Shown here: in pieces, positions 40,522-48,809 of the stretch
Position numbering within the stretch: position 1 is the first letter of the stretch
Layout: every line of letters begins with the position of its first letter
Assembly (NCBI GenBank): GCA_964648205.1
Contig: CAZYNT010000001.1
Span: 62,001-126,000 of the forward strand
Length of the DNA: 64,000 bases
Direction of reading: 5' to 3'
Source of the DNA: UBA12465 sp964648205
GTDB taxonomy: Bacteria; Patescibacteriota; Patescibacteriia; Patescibacteriales; UBA12465
Made by a program: the position numbers and the translations under genes
The notes under the pieces: generated by a model
What the model was told of the DNA's origin: nothing
Database searches by the model: none
The model's input: only the letters and a program-made list of their open reading frames with translations

Positions 40522-41391
40522 TTATTTAGTGCTCAACTCATTAATTAATTTCTGCAGGTCGCTGCCGATTTCTTCATCTTTTAATCCCACCTTAAGACTA
40601 GCTTTAATGAAATTAAATTTATTGCCGGTGTCCAGCCATTCGCCGTCTAATTTTTTGCCATAAATCGGAATTCCATTCTCGAGCATAATTTCAAAAGCAT
40701 CGGCTAAGCGGATTTCCCCCGATTTGCCCGACTGCATTTTTTCTAACACGGAAAATACTTCCGGCGTAATCGCGTAAATACCGACCGCCACTAAATTTGA
40801 GGGTGCGGCTTCTACGGCCGGCTTTTCAACGATTTTTTTAATCTCATAAACACCATCCCCTAAATCAATACCATCGATTACCCCGTATTTATTTACTTCA
40901 GCAGGCGGCACTTCGGACAAGCCGATTACTGGATAATCATATTTTTCAAAAACCGCCAGAACTTGAGGGGAAATAGCACTGTCATACAAAGTATCGCCGA
41001 AAACGACCAGAGCCGATTCGTCTTCGCCTACCAAATGAGCCGCGCAGCTAACCGCATGGCCGTCACCGAGCGGAATCGGCTGGCGCACATAGGAAAATTT
41101 GGCCAGGCTCTCTACTTCCTTAACTTTTTTGACCAAATCTAACTTATTTTTTTCGACCAATGTCTTTTCTAGTTCAAACGAGTAGTCAAAATGATCTTCG
41201 ATTGCACGCTTGCCTCGTCCGGTAACAAAGACGATTTCTTCAATCCCGGCGCGAGTCGCCTCTTCCACTAAATATTGGATAACCGGCTTGTCAACAATCA
41301 TAAGCATTTCCTTGGGCTGCGCCTTGGTGGCCGGCAAAAAACGAGTGCCGAAACCGGCTACCGGAAAAATCGCTTTTTTAATTTTTGGCAT
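40522..41391 (-). CDS. galU: UTP-glucose-1-phosphate uridylyltransferase
   Basis: GalU makes UDP-glucose, the activated donor for surface glycans. The 289-residue product has FPVAGFGTRFLPATKAQPKE (near 7-26, nucleotide loop), PVIQYLVEEATRAGIEEIVFV, FGDTLYDSA (metal/sugar site), and EWLDTGNKFNFIKASL at the end. It overlaps the stop of the upstream GT2 gene by 14 bp, so transcription with the GT2 cluster is likely. Confidence 0.95.
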   Translation of the reverse strand: MPKIKKAIFPVAGFGTRFLPATKAQPKEMLMIVDKPVIQYLVEEATRAGIEEIVFVTGRGKRAIEDHFDYSFELEKTLVEKNKLDLVKKVKEVESLAKFSYVRQPIPLGDGHAVSCAAHLVGEDESALVVFGDTLYDSAISPQVLAVFEKYDYPVIGLSEVPPAEVNKYGVIDGIDLGDGVYEIKKIVEKPAVEAAPSNLVAVGIYAITPEVFSVLEKMQSGKSGEIRLADAFEIMLENGIPIYGKKLDGEWLDTGNKFNFIKASLKVGLKDEEIGSDLQKLINELSTK

Positions 41392-42202
41392 AAGAGTTAT
41401 CTTTAAATTTTATTCCCCACTTTAAAAAATATTTAAGCCAAGAACCGATGTGGCGCCAGGCCAAACGATCAAGAAAGATAGCTAGATACCAAGGATATTT
41501 GGCGCTCTCCCGCGCATGGTCGTGCGTTAGAATCGCTTCCGGATTATAGATAACCTTAAAACCCTTCTGCCAGGCGGTTCGGCAGAGATCCGTATCTTCA
41601 AAATACATAAAATAACGCTTATCAAAACGCGGCTCCCAAATTCTTCCGTCTTCAAGGGTTAACTGTTTTTTAAACATTAAAGCCGAACCCATAAGCCAAT
41701 CAACCGGCTTGATGGTATTATGATCGAACTCTTGCATTTGAAAATGGTCGCGTAGAATCGCAAAATAATCACCCAAAAAAGTTCGCCGGAGAATCGGCAT
41801 GTAGACTTTCGGGAAACGGGAGCAAGAAAACTGCAGGCTGCCGTCGGGATTTAATAGTTTTGGTCCGACAATGCCTATCGCCGGATTATTTTTTATATAA
41901 GTAAACAATACTTTAAGCGCATCTCCTCTAATAACCGTGTCCGGGTTGAGAATAAAAATGTATTCGCCGCCAGCGGCCTTAATCCCTAAATTATTCCCTC
42001 CGCCCATGCCTAGGTTTTGCGGGCTGACTATCAATTTTATCTTCTCACTTAAACGAGCTAAGCCGCTTAAATCATCACCGGAATTATTCTCAACCAAAAT
42101 AATTTCATAATTAAAAGCTACCTCAGACTGAAGAATTGAGGCCAAACAAGTCTCAAGTTTATTTTTACTATGATAATTAACGATAATTATTGATAAATCC
42201 AT
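41378..42202 (-). CDS. GT2-family glycosyltransferase
   Basis: A 274-residue inverting glycosyltransferase (GT-A fold, rhamnosyltransferase-like). The start MDLSIIIVNYHSKNKLETCL, the EYIFILNPDTVI motif (DxD-equivalent, near 76-87), FDKRYFMYFEDTDLCRTAWQ (ED acidic motif), and the end TLEDGRIWEP/HDHARES are typical. It probably adds a sugar to a lipid-linked or surface glycan. It lies 1 nt downstream of a second GT2 gene and overlaps galU. Confidence 0.92.
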   Translation of the reverse strand: MDLSIIIVNYHSKNKLETCLASILQSEVAFNYEIILVENNSGDDLSGLARLSEKIKLIVSPQNLGMGGGNNLGIKAAGGEYIFILNPDTVIRGDALKVLFTYIKNNPAIGIVGPKLLNPDGSLQFSCSRFPKVYMPILRRTFLGDYFAILRDHFQMQEFDHNTIKPVDWLMGSALMFKKQLTLEDGRIWEPRFDKRYFMYFEDTDLCRTAWQKGFKVIYNPEAILTHDHARESAKYPWYLAIFLDRLAWRHIGSWLKYFLKWGIKFKDNSYAKN

Positions 42203-42203
42203 A

Positions 42204-43271
42204 TTAAATGAGGCGACGCGCTATTTGCCAATAAATATTAAACAAAGGATTGACAATGTATTTCAAAATTGGATTGGCGATTTCCTGAAACTCTATTTTT
42301 CCGGAAAACCCCTTAGCCAAAGAGGTAAACGGTTGAACCTTAAATTTTTCAATCGCGTCTCTCTCTGCTTGAATCTTAACATAGTTTTTAAAATGGCAAA
42401 AATAACCGTATATTTTTATCTCTTCTTTGGTCCAACCGTTCAAAAGAGAAAACAAAAACATACCAATATCCATAATTAGGCCCGGCAGACCGATTAAAAT
42501 CAAAAGCCAAAACGGATAGAAAGCCAGCAGGGTTAAATAACGATTGCGCTCCATATAGTAAATCATCTTAGTGCTCCGCTTAAACTCGTATTTATGATAA
42601 ACCGCCGAACAAGGGGCTAAAATTACTTTATAACCGGCTAACTTGGCCTTGAGGCTTATCTCTAAATCATCATGATACATGTAATATTCCTCATTATAGC
42701 CGCCAATTTTATCCAATACTTCGGAGCGGATAATAAAAGAACAGCCGCTGGCATAGCCTTTTATTTCCGGATAGCCGGAAATTTCGCGATCTGGCTCTCC
42801 GTAGCCAGAGGTAAACCCGAAGCCCAAAAAATGAATAACATTGCCCAGGCTGTTTATTCTCGGATTTTTCTTGGCTTCTTCTGTTTTGGGAAATAACAAT
42901 ATTTTTGATTGGGCGATGCCCGCCTCGAGATTATTATCTAGGGCTGAAACCAATTCGCTTAACCAGGCCGGCTCCATTTCCGTGTCCATATTGACGGTCA
43001 CTAAGTACTCGCAATCGTCTTTTTTCGCCTGCCTAAACCCAAGATTATTAGCCGCCGCATAATTGCCATCATCTCTCGCCAAAATAACCGCCTCGGGATA
43101 ATTGTCTTTTAAATATTTAAAAGACTCCACCGTGGACGCATTATCAACAATATAAACTTTTGTAAGTTCAGCCGGATAATTTTGTCTGCGCAAAGAATCG
43201 CGGCAGGGCGCCAAAAAGCGCTCGGCGTAATCCTTATAGTTTATTAAAATTATCCCGACTTTTTTATTCAT
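42204..43271 (-). CDS. GT2-family glycosyltransferase with C-terminal membrane segment
   Basis: A 355-residue GT2 enzyme with GIILINYKDYAERFLAPC at the start, VDNASTVESF, EYLVTVNMDTEMEPAWL (acidic metal-site motif), YASGCSFIIRSEVL and YYMYHDDLEISLKAKLAGYK. A hydrophobic segment at about 250-275 (FYPFWLLILIGLPGLIMDIG) suggests membrane association. It sits directly upstream of the 41378 GT2 gene, the pair being consecutive steps of one glycan pathway by inference. Confidence 0.9.
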   Translation of the reverse strand: MNKKVGIILINYKDYAERFLAPCRDSLRRQNYPAELTKVYIVDNASTVESFKYLKDNYPEAVILARDDGNYAAANNLGFRQAKKDDCEYLVTVNMDTEMEPAWLSELVSALDNNLEAGIAQSKILLFPKTEEAKKNPRINSLGNVIHFLGFGFTSGYGEPDREISGYPEIKGYASGCSFIIRSEVLDKIGGYNEEYYMYHDDLEISLKAKLAGYKVILAPCSAVYHKYEFKRSTKMIYYMERNRYLTLLAFYPFWLLILIGLPGLIMDIGMFLFSLLNGWTKEEIKIYGYFCHFKNYVKIQAERDAIEKFKVQPFTSLAKGFSGKIEFQEIANPILKYIVNPLFNIYWQIARRLI

Positions 43272-43282
43272 ATTCCGGCTAA

Positions 43283-43696
43283 TTAAATTAGATTTACAAT
43301 CATAGCATTGACTACCCTCCTCGTATTGGGGCTAATATCATCTCTTTTAATCACATTCAAGGCTTGGTGCCATTCTCCTCTCTTGCCCTCATGAACGACG
43401 ACTTGATTGGCAAAATTTTCGCCAACCTCTTCAATATAATAATTTGATACTGAATGATTGGTCTCAAAGGCGCCAAGCAAAACATAGTGTTCCGGGGTGT
43501 ATTCTAATTCTTCCATTATTTCACGTAACAAAGCCTCCTCATTATTTTCATCAGCTTCTAAGCCGCCACCGAAAGCGCCCAGGCGGCCAGGGTTACGAGG
43601 CGCATCATCACTGCGTCTTTGCAAAAAAACATAAAGATTGGTGTCCTTGAAATAATAAGGAACTAGCATTGAATTATGTCTTTTGTTTTCCATCAT
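43283..43696 (-). CDS. Nudix hydrolase within the glycosyltransferase cluster
   Basis: A 137-residue Nudix protein: GAFGGGLEADENNEEALLRE and IMEELEYTPE give the G-x5-E-x7-REU-x-EE core near 41-65, though the last motif residue differs from the consensus. The start MENKRHNSMLVPYYF is typical of small Nudix proteins. In a sugar-nucleotide cluster a substrate such as a nucleotide-sugar is possible but unproved. Its ATG overlaps the stop of the upstream GT2 gene (43693-44532) as ATGA. Confidence 0.87.
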   Translation of the reverse strand: MMENKRHNSMLVPYYFKDTNLYVFLQRRSDDAPRNPGRLGAFGGGLEADENNEEALLREIMEELEYTPEHYVLLGAFETNHSVSNYYIEEVGENFANQVVVHEGKRGEWHQALNVIKRDDISPNTRRVVNAMIVNLI

Positions 43697-44532
43697 TTTT
43701 TAATAAAGATTTTAACCGCAAGCCAAACCAGGCGCAAAACTGCGCCTTGCCATTTTGCTTCCCATTTCTCGAAATATTTTATCATCGAATCGCTAAAATA
43801 TTTTTGCGCCCTACCGCGAGGAACTTGCTTGAAGCTCTGCCCGACATAATCAAGGCACTGTGCGGCCGGCGTATACCAAACCTCGCCGCCCAAACGATAG
43901 ACATCGCGGCAAAAATCAACCTCTTCAAACCAAATAAAATAACGATCGTCAAGCAAGGGAAAATTGCGGCCGCTAATTTTTTGATAATTCCCCCGATTAA
44001 TCAGGAAAAAGGCGCCGCGGATAGAATCTACTTTAGCCGCCTGATTATAATTAAAATCCGAAACTAAATATTTATCAACGATTCTCGGAAAAAGATGAGG
44101 CAATTTTAAAGTAATTGCCAATTGATCACAAAACTTCGGAAAGCGGCGCACTTGTTTAATAATTTCTCCTTTTTCGTCCACTAATTTGCAACCCGTTACT
44201 GTCGCTTGCGGATTATTACGCGTCCAATCTAAAATATTACTCAGAGTATCTGGTCCGACCTGCATATCGGGGTTAAGGAGCAAGATATATTTTCCGGCGC
44301 TTACTTTCATTGCTTCATTATTAGCCGAGGCGAACCCAAGATTTTCCGAATTGACGATTAATTTCACTTGCGGAAATTCCTCCTTGATCATTTCCGCGCT
44401 ACCATCCTGAGAATTATTATCAACCACGAATACTTCAATTTTAAAATCGCCTTGTGATTCAAACAAAGCGCTCAAGTTGGCTTTTAATTTATCTTTAACT
44501 TTCCAAGAAACAATAACTACTGATAAATCCAT
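43693..44532 (-). CDS. GT2-family glycosyltransferase (rhamnosyltransferase-like)
   Basis: A 279-residue GT2 enzyme: MDLSVVIVSWKVKDKLKANL, VFVVDNNSQDGSAEMI, KYILLLNPDMQVGPDTL (metal-site region near 83-99), SIRGAFFLINRGNYQKI and DDRYFIWFEEVDFCRDVYRL. Closely similar in layout to the 41378 enzyme, so a duplicated GT2 set. Translationally coupled to the Nudix gene. The upstream DUF167 gene ends 15 nt before its start. Confidence 0.92.
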   Translation of the reverse strand: MDLSVVIVSWKVKDKLKANLSALFESQGDFKIEVFVVDNNSQDGSAEMIKEEFPQVKLIVNSENLGFASANNEAMKVSAGKYILLLNPDMQVGPDTLSNILDWTRNNPQATVTGCKLVDEKGEIIKQVRRFPKFCDQLAITLKLPHLFPRIVDKYLVSDFNYNQAAKVDSIRGAFFLINRGNYQKISGRNFPLLDDRYFIWFEEVDFCRDVYRLGGEVWYTPAAQCLDYVGQSFKQVPRGRAQKYFSDSMIKYFEKWEAKWQGAVLRLVWLAVKIFIKK

Positions 44533-44547
44533 AAAAGTAATAATTTA

Positions 44548-44826
44548 CTAACGGCTGACCTTGAGAAGTTTGGCTCTTTCAGTTAATCCGCCAATAATTT
44601 TTACTTGGTATTTTCTAACCCCAAGCATTTTGGCGATATAATTAATTAACTCTCGATTGGCCTCTCCCTTTTCCGGCGGCGCCGCCAAAGCAACTTTAAA
44701 GGTCCCGTCAGCCATTTCTCCACGGATTTCTGTTTTTGGAGCTCCGGGAATAACTTTGACGTTAAAATAAACTTCTTTATTATTAGCTAAATTTTCAATA
44801 ATTTTTTCTAACATATCCATAATCAA
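44548..44826 (-). CDS. DUF167/YggU-family protein
   Basis: A 92-residue protein with VIPGAPKTEIRGEMADGTFK and ALAAPPEKGEANRELINYIA, then the beta-strand YQVKIIGGLTERAKLLKV, matching the small conserved DUF167 (YggU) family of unknown function. Starts at 44826 (ATG; a second ATG two codons later and an MLEK start at codon 5 are alternatives). It is the first gene of the leftward galU/GT2 cluster and divergent from the thymidylate operon. Confidence 0.88.
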   Translation of the reverse strand: MIMDMLEKIIENLANNKEVYFNVKVIPGAPKTEIRGEMADGTFKVALAAPPEKGEANRELINYIAKMLGVRKYQVKIIGGLTERAKLLKVSR

Positions 44827-44980
44827 TTAAATCCTGGGCTAAGACCGATTCTCTTCTTATAGTTTAACCCTTTTTCTTGGTTTTTTAAAGCCCATAAGGA
44901 CAGAAAGCGCCATCTGTCAAGATTTATTTTATTGTAATAATATATTAAAATATAGATACTAAAACATTAAAGAAAATATT

Positions 44981-45469
44981 ATGTCCGAGGCCTACAAACG
45001 TCCCTCCTGGGATGAGTATTTTATCAAAATAATGGAGATGGTCGGCAGTCGTGGTTCTTGCGATCGCGGTCGTTCCGGCTGTGTTATTACGCGCGATAGA
45101 CGGATAATTTCTACCGGCTATGTTGGTTCTCCGGTTGGTTTGCCGCACTGCGATGAAGTCGGCCACGAAATGCATACCGTTATTCATGAAGATGGCGAAC
45201 AACATCGTCATTGTATTCGAACCGCTCATGCCGAACAAAACGCGATTTGCGAAGCAGCCAGAATGGGCATCGCGCTTGAAGGTGCGACCCTCTATTGTCA
45301 GATGACTCCCTGCTACACCTGCGCCAAGATGATTATTAATTCTGGAATTAAAACAGTTGTTTGCGCGAAAGACTACCATGCCGGTGCTCGGAGCAAAGAA
45401 ATTTTCAAAGAAGCGGGCATTCAATACACTCTAGTGACCGACGAATTGACTAAATACGAAGATCAATAA
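44981..45469 (+). CDS. dCMP deaminase (cytidine/deoxycytidylate deaminase family)
   Basis: dCMP deaminase makes dUMP, the thymidylate synthase substrate. The 162-residue product has the zinc site HAEQNAI (His and catalytic Glu, near 84) and PCYTCAKMI (two Cys ligands, near 110), plus N-terminal RPSWDEYFIKIMEMVGSRGS and STGYVGSPVGLPHCDEVGH, as in ComEB-type enzymes. The adjoining thyA supports dCMP rather than cytidine. First gene of a rightward operon to 48549. Confidence 0.93.
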   Translation: MSEAYKRPSWDEYFIKIMEMVGSRGSCDRGRSGCVITRDRRIISTGYVGSPVGLPHCDEVGHEMHTVIHEDGEQHRHCIRTAHAEQNAICEAARMGIALEGATLYCQMTPCYTCAKMIINSGIKTVVCAKDYHAGARSKEIFKEAGIQYTLVTDELTKYEDQ

Positions 45470-45486
45470 AATAACCGCTTAATCAT

Positions 45487-46302
45487 ATGAAACAATACCT
45501 TGATTTACTGCGCGATGTTTTAGAAAACGGCCAAGGCAAAGATGACCGGACCGGAACCGGAACTATTAGTGTCTTCGGGCGCCAAGTTCGTTATGATTTG
45601 AATGCCGGCTTCCCGTTATTAACCACCAAAAAAGTCCACCTGAAATCAATCATTTATGAATTGCTCTGGTTTTTAAAAGGCGATACCAATATTAAATATT
45701 TAAATAACAACGGCGTAACCATCTGGGATGAATGGGCAGACGAAAATGGCGACCTTGGTCCAATTTATGGTAAACAGTGGACCGCCTGGGAAGCGCCCGA
45801 CGGTTCAAAAATAAACCAAATTGCGGAAGCGGTAGCGACTTTAAAAAATAATCCGACTTCCCGGCGCATAATCATTAGCGGCTGGAATGTCGGCGACCTA
45901 AGACAATTAATCGGCGGCAAAAAAACCGCCCCGCCGCCTTGCCATACCATCTTCCAATTCTATGTTTCTCATGATAACAAGCTATCCTGCCAACTTTATC
46001 AACGCAGCGCCGATATCTTTTTAGGAGTACCTTTTAACATTGCTTCCTACGCCCTTCTGACCATGATGATAGCCCAAGTTTGCAATTTAAAATTAGGAGA
46101 ATTTATTCATACCTTTGGCGACCTTCACATTTATAATAACCATCTGGAGCAAGTAAAACTACAGCTATCTCGTACGCCCAAAACTTTGCCTAAAATGATT
46201 ATCAATCCCGAAGTAAAAGACATATTCAATTTTAAGTATGAAGATTTTACTCTCGAGGGCTATGATCCCGAACCGGGAATAAAAGCCCCGATAGCCATTT
46301 AA
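45487..46302 (+). CDS. thyA: Thymidylate synthase (folate-dependent)
   Basis: ThyA converts dUMP to dTMP with methylene-tetrahydrofolate. The 271-residue product has DDRTGTGTISVFGRQVRYDL, FPLLTTKKVHLKSIIYELLW, GPIYGKQWTAW, the catalytic PPPCHTIFQFYV (Cys near 155), QLYQRSADIFLGVPFNIASY and HTFGDLHIYNNHLEQ. All substrate-binding motifs appear intact. It is 17 nt after the dCMP deaminase and 4 nt before the DHFR-like gene, so it is co-transcribed with enzymes feeding and recycling its substrates. Confidence 0.98.
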   Translation: MKQYLDLLRDVLENGQGKDDRTGTGTISVFGRQVRYDLNAGFPLLTTKKVHLKSIIYELLWFLKGDTNIKYLNNNGVTIWDEWADENGDLGPIYGKQWTAWEAPDGSKINQIAEAVATLKNNPTSRRIIISGWNVGDLRQLIGGKKTAPPPCHTIFQFYVSHDNKLSCQLYQRSADIFLGVPFNIASYALLTMMIAQVCNLKLGEFIHTFGDLHIYNNHLEQVKLQLSRTPKTLPKMIINPEVKDIFNFKYEDFTLEGYDPEPGIKAPIAI

Positions 46303-46306
46303 TTTT

Positions 46307-46810
46307 ATGATCCCAGTAACCATGATGATGGCGATAACTGTCGACGGAAAAATCGCTAAAGACAAAACGCAGTTTGCCGACTGGACCAGCCGCGAGGACA
46401 AAAAATTATTTGTCGAGATCTCAAAATCTCATGGCGTTATCATGATGGGCGAAAATACTTTCCGCACTTTTCCCGCCCCCTTGAAAGAAAGGCTAAATGT
46501 AGTCTTCTCTGAAAAAGATAATCCGGAACCAATGGCGGGCGTAAAATGGGTCAAAGGCGAACCCGAAACCGTCTTGCTGGAGTTAGAAAAAATGGGTTAC
46601 AAATCCGCCTTGCTCGGCGGCGGCTCTTTCCTTAATTCTCTTTTTCTTGAAAAAAAACTAATTTCGGAAATCATTCTAACCGTTGAACCAAAAATTTTTG
46701 GCGCCGGCCTATCCCTCTTCAACAAAGACTTGGACGCTAATTTAAAACTTTTAGAAACCAGGAATTTAAATGACAATACTTTAATGCTTCGTTATCAAGT
46801 TGTTTATTAA
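46307..46810 (+). CDS. Dihydrofolate reductase-like protein (RibD C-terminal/DHFR fold)
   Basis: A 167-residue reductase: MAITVDGKIAKD (start region), HGVIMMGENTFRTFPAPL (NADPH-binding loop near 45-62), SALLGGGSFLNSLFLEKKL and ILTVEPKIFGAGLSLF. The sequence is nearer the RibD_C group than classical FolA, but CPR and archaeal members of this group can serve as DHFR. Its place between thyA and the thymidylate kinase fusion suggests recycling of the dihydrofolate that ThyA releases; that is inference from context. Confidence 0.85.
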   Translation: MIPVTMMMAITVDGKIAKDKTQFADWTSREDKKLFVEISKSHGVIMMGENTFRTFPAPLKERLNVVFSEKDNPEPMAGVKWVKGEPETVLLELEKMGYKSALLGGGSFLNSLFLEKKLISEIILTVEPKIFGAGLSLFNKDLDANLKLLETRNLNDNTLMLRYQVVY

Positions 46811-46811
46811 T

Positions 46812-47366
46812 ATGAAAAAGACCATCATCGGACTTGTCGGAGAACTGGCCAGCGGCAAAGACGTGACTAAAAAATATTTAGAAGACCATTACGGCGCCAG
46901 CTGCCATCGTTTTTCCACTATTTTACGCGATGTCCTGCGCCGGCTCTACCTGCCGATAACCAGAGAAAATCTCCAGGATCTCTCCACTATTTTGCGCCGC
47001 CGCTTCGGCGAGGACTTGCTTGCCAAAATTATTGCTGAAGATGTTAAAAATGATCCCCATGAAATTATCGTTGTCGACGGCATCCGCCGCGATGCCGATA
47101 TCACTTATTTAAAAGCTCTCCCCGGTTTTGTCTTGTTAAGCTTGGAGGTTGAAGCCAAAACACGCTATGAGCGCCTAATCAAACGGCAAGAAAATGCCGA
47201 TGACGCTTCAAAGACCTATGAACAGTTTCTGACTGACGGCCAGAAAGAGGCTGAGCTAGAAATCCCCAGTGTAATGGCTAAAGCTAACTACAGGCTTAAT
47301 AACAACGGACCGCTCGAAAAGCTTTACGAACAAATCGAAAAAATTATTATTGAGTTGGAAAAATAG
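46812..47366 (+). CDS. P-loop kinase (dNMP kinase or dephospho-CoA kinase-like)
   Basis: A 184-residue AAA_18/P-loop kinase: IIGLVGELASGKDVTKKYLE (Walker A GELASGKD near 9-16), FSTILRDVLRRLYL, IIVVDGIRRDADITYL (Walker B-like with Asp) and VEAKTRYERLIKRQ. It resembles archaeal/CPR dNMP kinase or dephospho-CoA kinase-like proteins; gene context in a dTTP operon favours a nucleotide kinase. ATG 46812 starts the frame overlapping the DHFR-like gene's end by a few bases. Substrate unproved. Confidence 0.78.
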   Translation: MKKTIIGLVGELASGKDVTKKYLEDHYGASCHRFSTILRDVLRRLYLPITRENLQDLSTILRRRFGEDLLAKIIAEDVKNDPHEIIVVDGIRRDADITYLKALPGFVLLSLEVEAKTRYERLIKRQENADDASKTYEQFLTDGQKEAELEIPSVMAKANYRLNNNGPLEKLYEQIEKIIIELEK

Positions 47367-47382
47367 TATGAAAAATAGTATG
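47359..47382. repeat. 12-bp tandem duplication spanning a stop and start codon
   Basis: AAAAATAGTATG occurs twice in direct tandem (47359-47370 and 47371-47382). It contains the stop of the kinase gene and two in-frame ATGs of the following fusion gene. Compare the duplicated start at 17183-17218. Confidence 0.95.
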
Positions 47383-48549
47383 AATAACTACCCCGGGAAA
47401 TTAATAGTTTTTTACGGCATAAATAACCTCGGCAAGAGCACGCAGGCAAAGTTGCTCGTAGAAAGATTAAAGGCTAATGGCTATCAGGCCGAATACTTAA
47501 AATACCCAATCTACGATTTATCCCCCTCCGGCCAAATGCTTAACGACTATTTACGAAACGCCAATCCCTATAACCTGCATTCCCGCGAAGCGCAAATAAT
47601 GTATGCCATGAACCGTACGCAATATCAGGCCGAATTAATCGCCAAACTTAAAGCGGGAATAAATGTTATTGCCGAAGACTATAAGGGTACCGGTATCGCC
47701 TGGGGACTAGGCGCTGGAGTTGATGAAAAATTTCTTAAGGACGTTAATTCTCACTTAATCTCCGAGGATTTAGTTTTTCTTTTTGACGGCGAGCGCTTCC
47801 GCCAGGCCATAGAAAACAACCATAAACATGAAAACGATGAAGACCTGATGATAAAAGTGCGCTGGGCGCATTTAAAATTAAGGGAGGAATATGGCTGGTG
47901 GAAAATAAATGCCAATCTGGCTATAGAAGAAATTCATGAAGAAATCTGGCAAAGCGTCCGCGGGCTACTCGAAGGACCGAGAACAGAAGAGCCGATGACC
48001 ACAAAATCCAAAGAAACTTACAGCTATTCCGGTTTCCAGGCTATCGGCGACATTATCACCGATAACCGCCAAACCGTCATTACTGATAGCCCGAAACCGA
48101 CGGAAAGCGGCCCGGAAACTCCTGATAAAATCTTGCGGGTTGAAAAACTAATCAATTCAGCCAAGCTGCCGCAAAAAGCTCATTTAGGCGACGCCGGCTA
48201 TGATTTATATTCTAGCGACTATTATTCGATTCCTCCCTACGGCCAAGCGCTGGTCACTACCGGCCTAAAAATCGCTATTCCCGACGGATATGTTGGCTTG
48301 ATTTGGGACAAAAGCGGCCTGGCTTTCGAAGGTATAAAAACTATGGGCGGGGTAATCGATTCTAATTACCGCGGCGAAGTAAAAATAATTATAAAAAATC
48401 TAGGCGAAGAAGTTTTTAACATTATTCCCAGACAAAAAATCGCCCAGCTTCTGGTTCAGACAGTAACCGACCTGAAAGTCAAAGAAGAAATAATTGAAGA
48501 CCAGACGGAAAGAGCGGCCAACGGTTTTGGCAGTTCCGGCCGATTTTAA
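47368..48549 (+). CDS. Fusion of thymidylate kinase and dUTPase
   Basis: A 393-residue fusion (ATG 47368; 47380 is an alternative). Residues about 10-205 form a thymidylate kinase-like P-loop domain: LIVFYGINNLGKSTQAKLL, with AEDYKGTGIAWGLGAGV as the substrate/lid area. After a flexible linker (about 210-250, rich in Thr/Ser/Pro/Glu) residues about 253-393 form a trimeric dUTPase with all five motifs: GDAGYDLYS, DKSGLAFEG, GVIDSNYRGEVKI, RQKIAQLLVQTV and RAANGFGSSGRF. The fusion would join removal of dUTP (making dUMP for ThyA) to phosphorylation of dTMP. Fused Tmk-Dut is uncommon in my knowledge. Confidence 0.9.
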   Translation: MKNSMNNYPGKLIVFYGINNLGKSTQAKLLVERLKANGYQAEYLKYPIYDLSPSGQMLNDYLRNANPYNLHSREAQIMYAMNRTQYQAELIAKLKAGINVIAEDYKGTGIAWGLGAGVDEKFLKDVNSHLISEDLVFLFDGERFRQAIENNHKHENDEDLMIKVRWAHLKLREEYGWWKINANLAIEEIHEEIWQSVRGLLEGPRTEEPMTTKSKETYSYSGFQAIGDIITDNRQTVITDSPKPTESGPETPDKILRVEKLINSAKLPQKAHLGDAGYDLYSSDYYSIPPYGQALVTTGLKIAIPDGYVGLIWDKSGLAFEGIKTMGGVIDSNYRGEVKIIIKNLGEEVFNIIPRQKIAQLLVQTVTDLKVKEEIIEDQTERAANGFGSSGRF

Positions 48550-48566
48550 AAATTAACAACGAATAT

Positions 48567-48791
48567 ATGGGGTTATTAAATTTTTTCAAATCAATGGAAG
48601 CGCCGAATAGAGAACCAGTCGAAGCGCCTAAGCTTAAGCGGGTGTCGGCCGAAAAAAACGACGGCCATTGGGCTCCCGAGAATGAAGCGCCAAGTTATAA
48701 TAACAACTCGGAAATGCTCGCCAAGATACGCAGGCAAATGGATGAAGAGTATGCTGAAATAAAAAAAGATTTAGAGTCCCGCAAAAATTAA
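48567..48791 (+). CDS. Hypothetical small soluble protein
   Basis: A 74-residue hydrophilic protein, MGLLNFFKSMEAPNREPVEA, with a low-complexity middle (WAPENEAPSYNNN) and a C-terminal coiled-coil-like segment (MLAKIRRQMDEEYAEIKK). Starts with ATG 48567, 17 nt after the Tmk-Dut gene and 18 nt before gatB, so it travels with both. No family is recognised. Confidence 0.65.
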   Translation: MGLLNFFKSMEAPNREPVEAPKLKRVSAEKNDGHWAPENEAPSYNNNSEMLAKIRRQMDEEYAEIKKDLESRKN

Positions 48792-48809
48792 TTATACTAT
48801 TATATAAAA

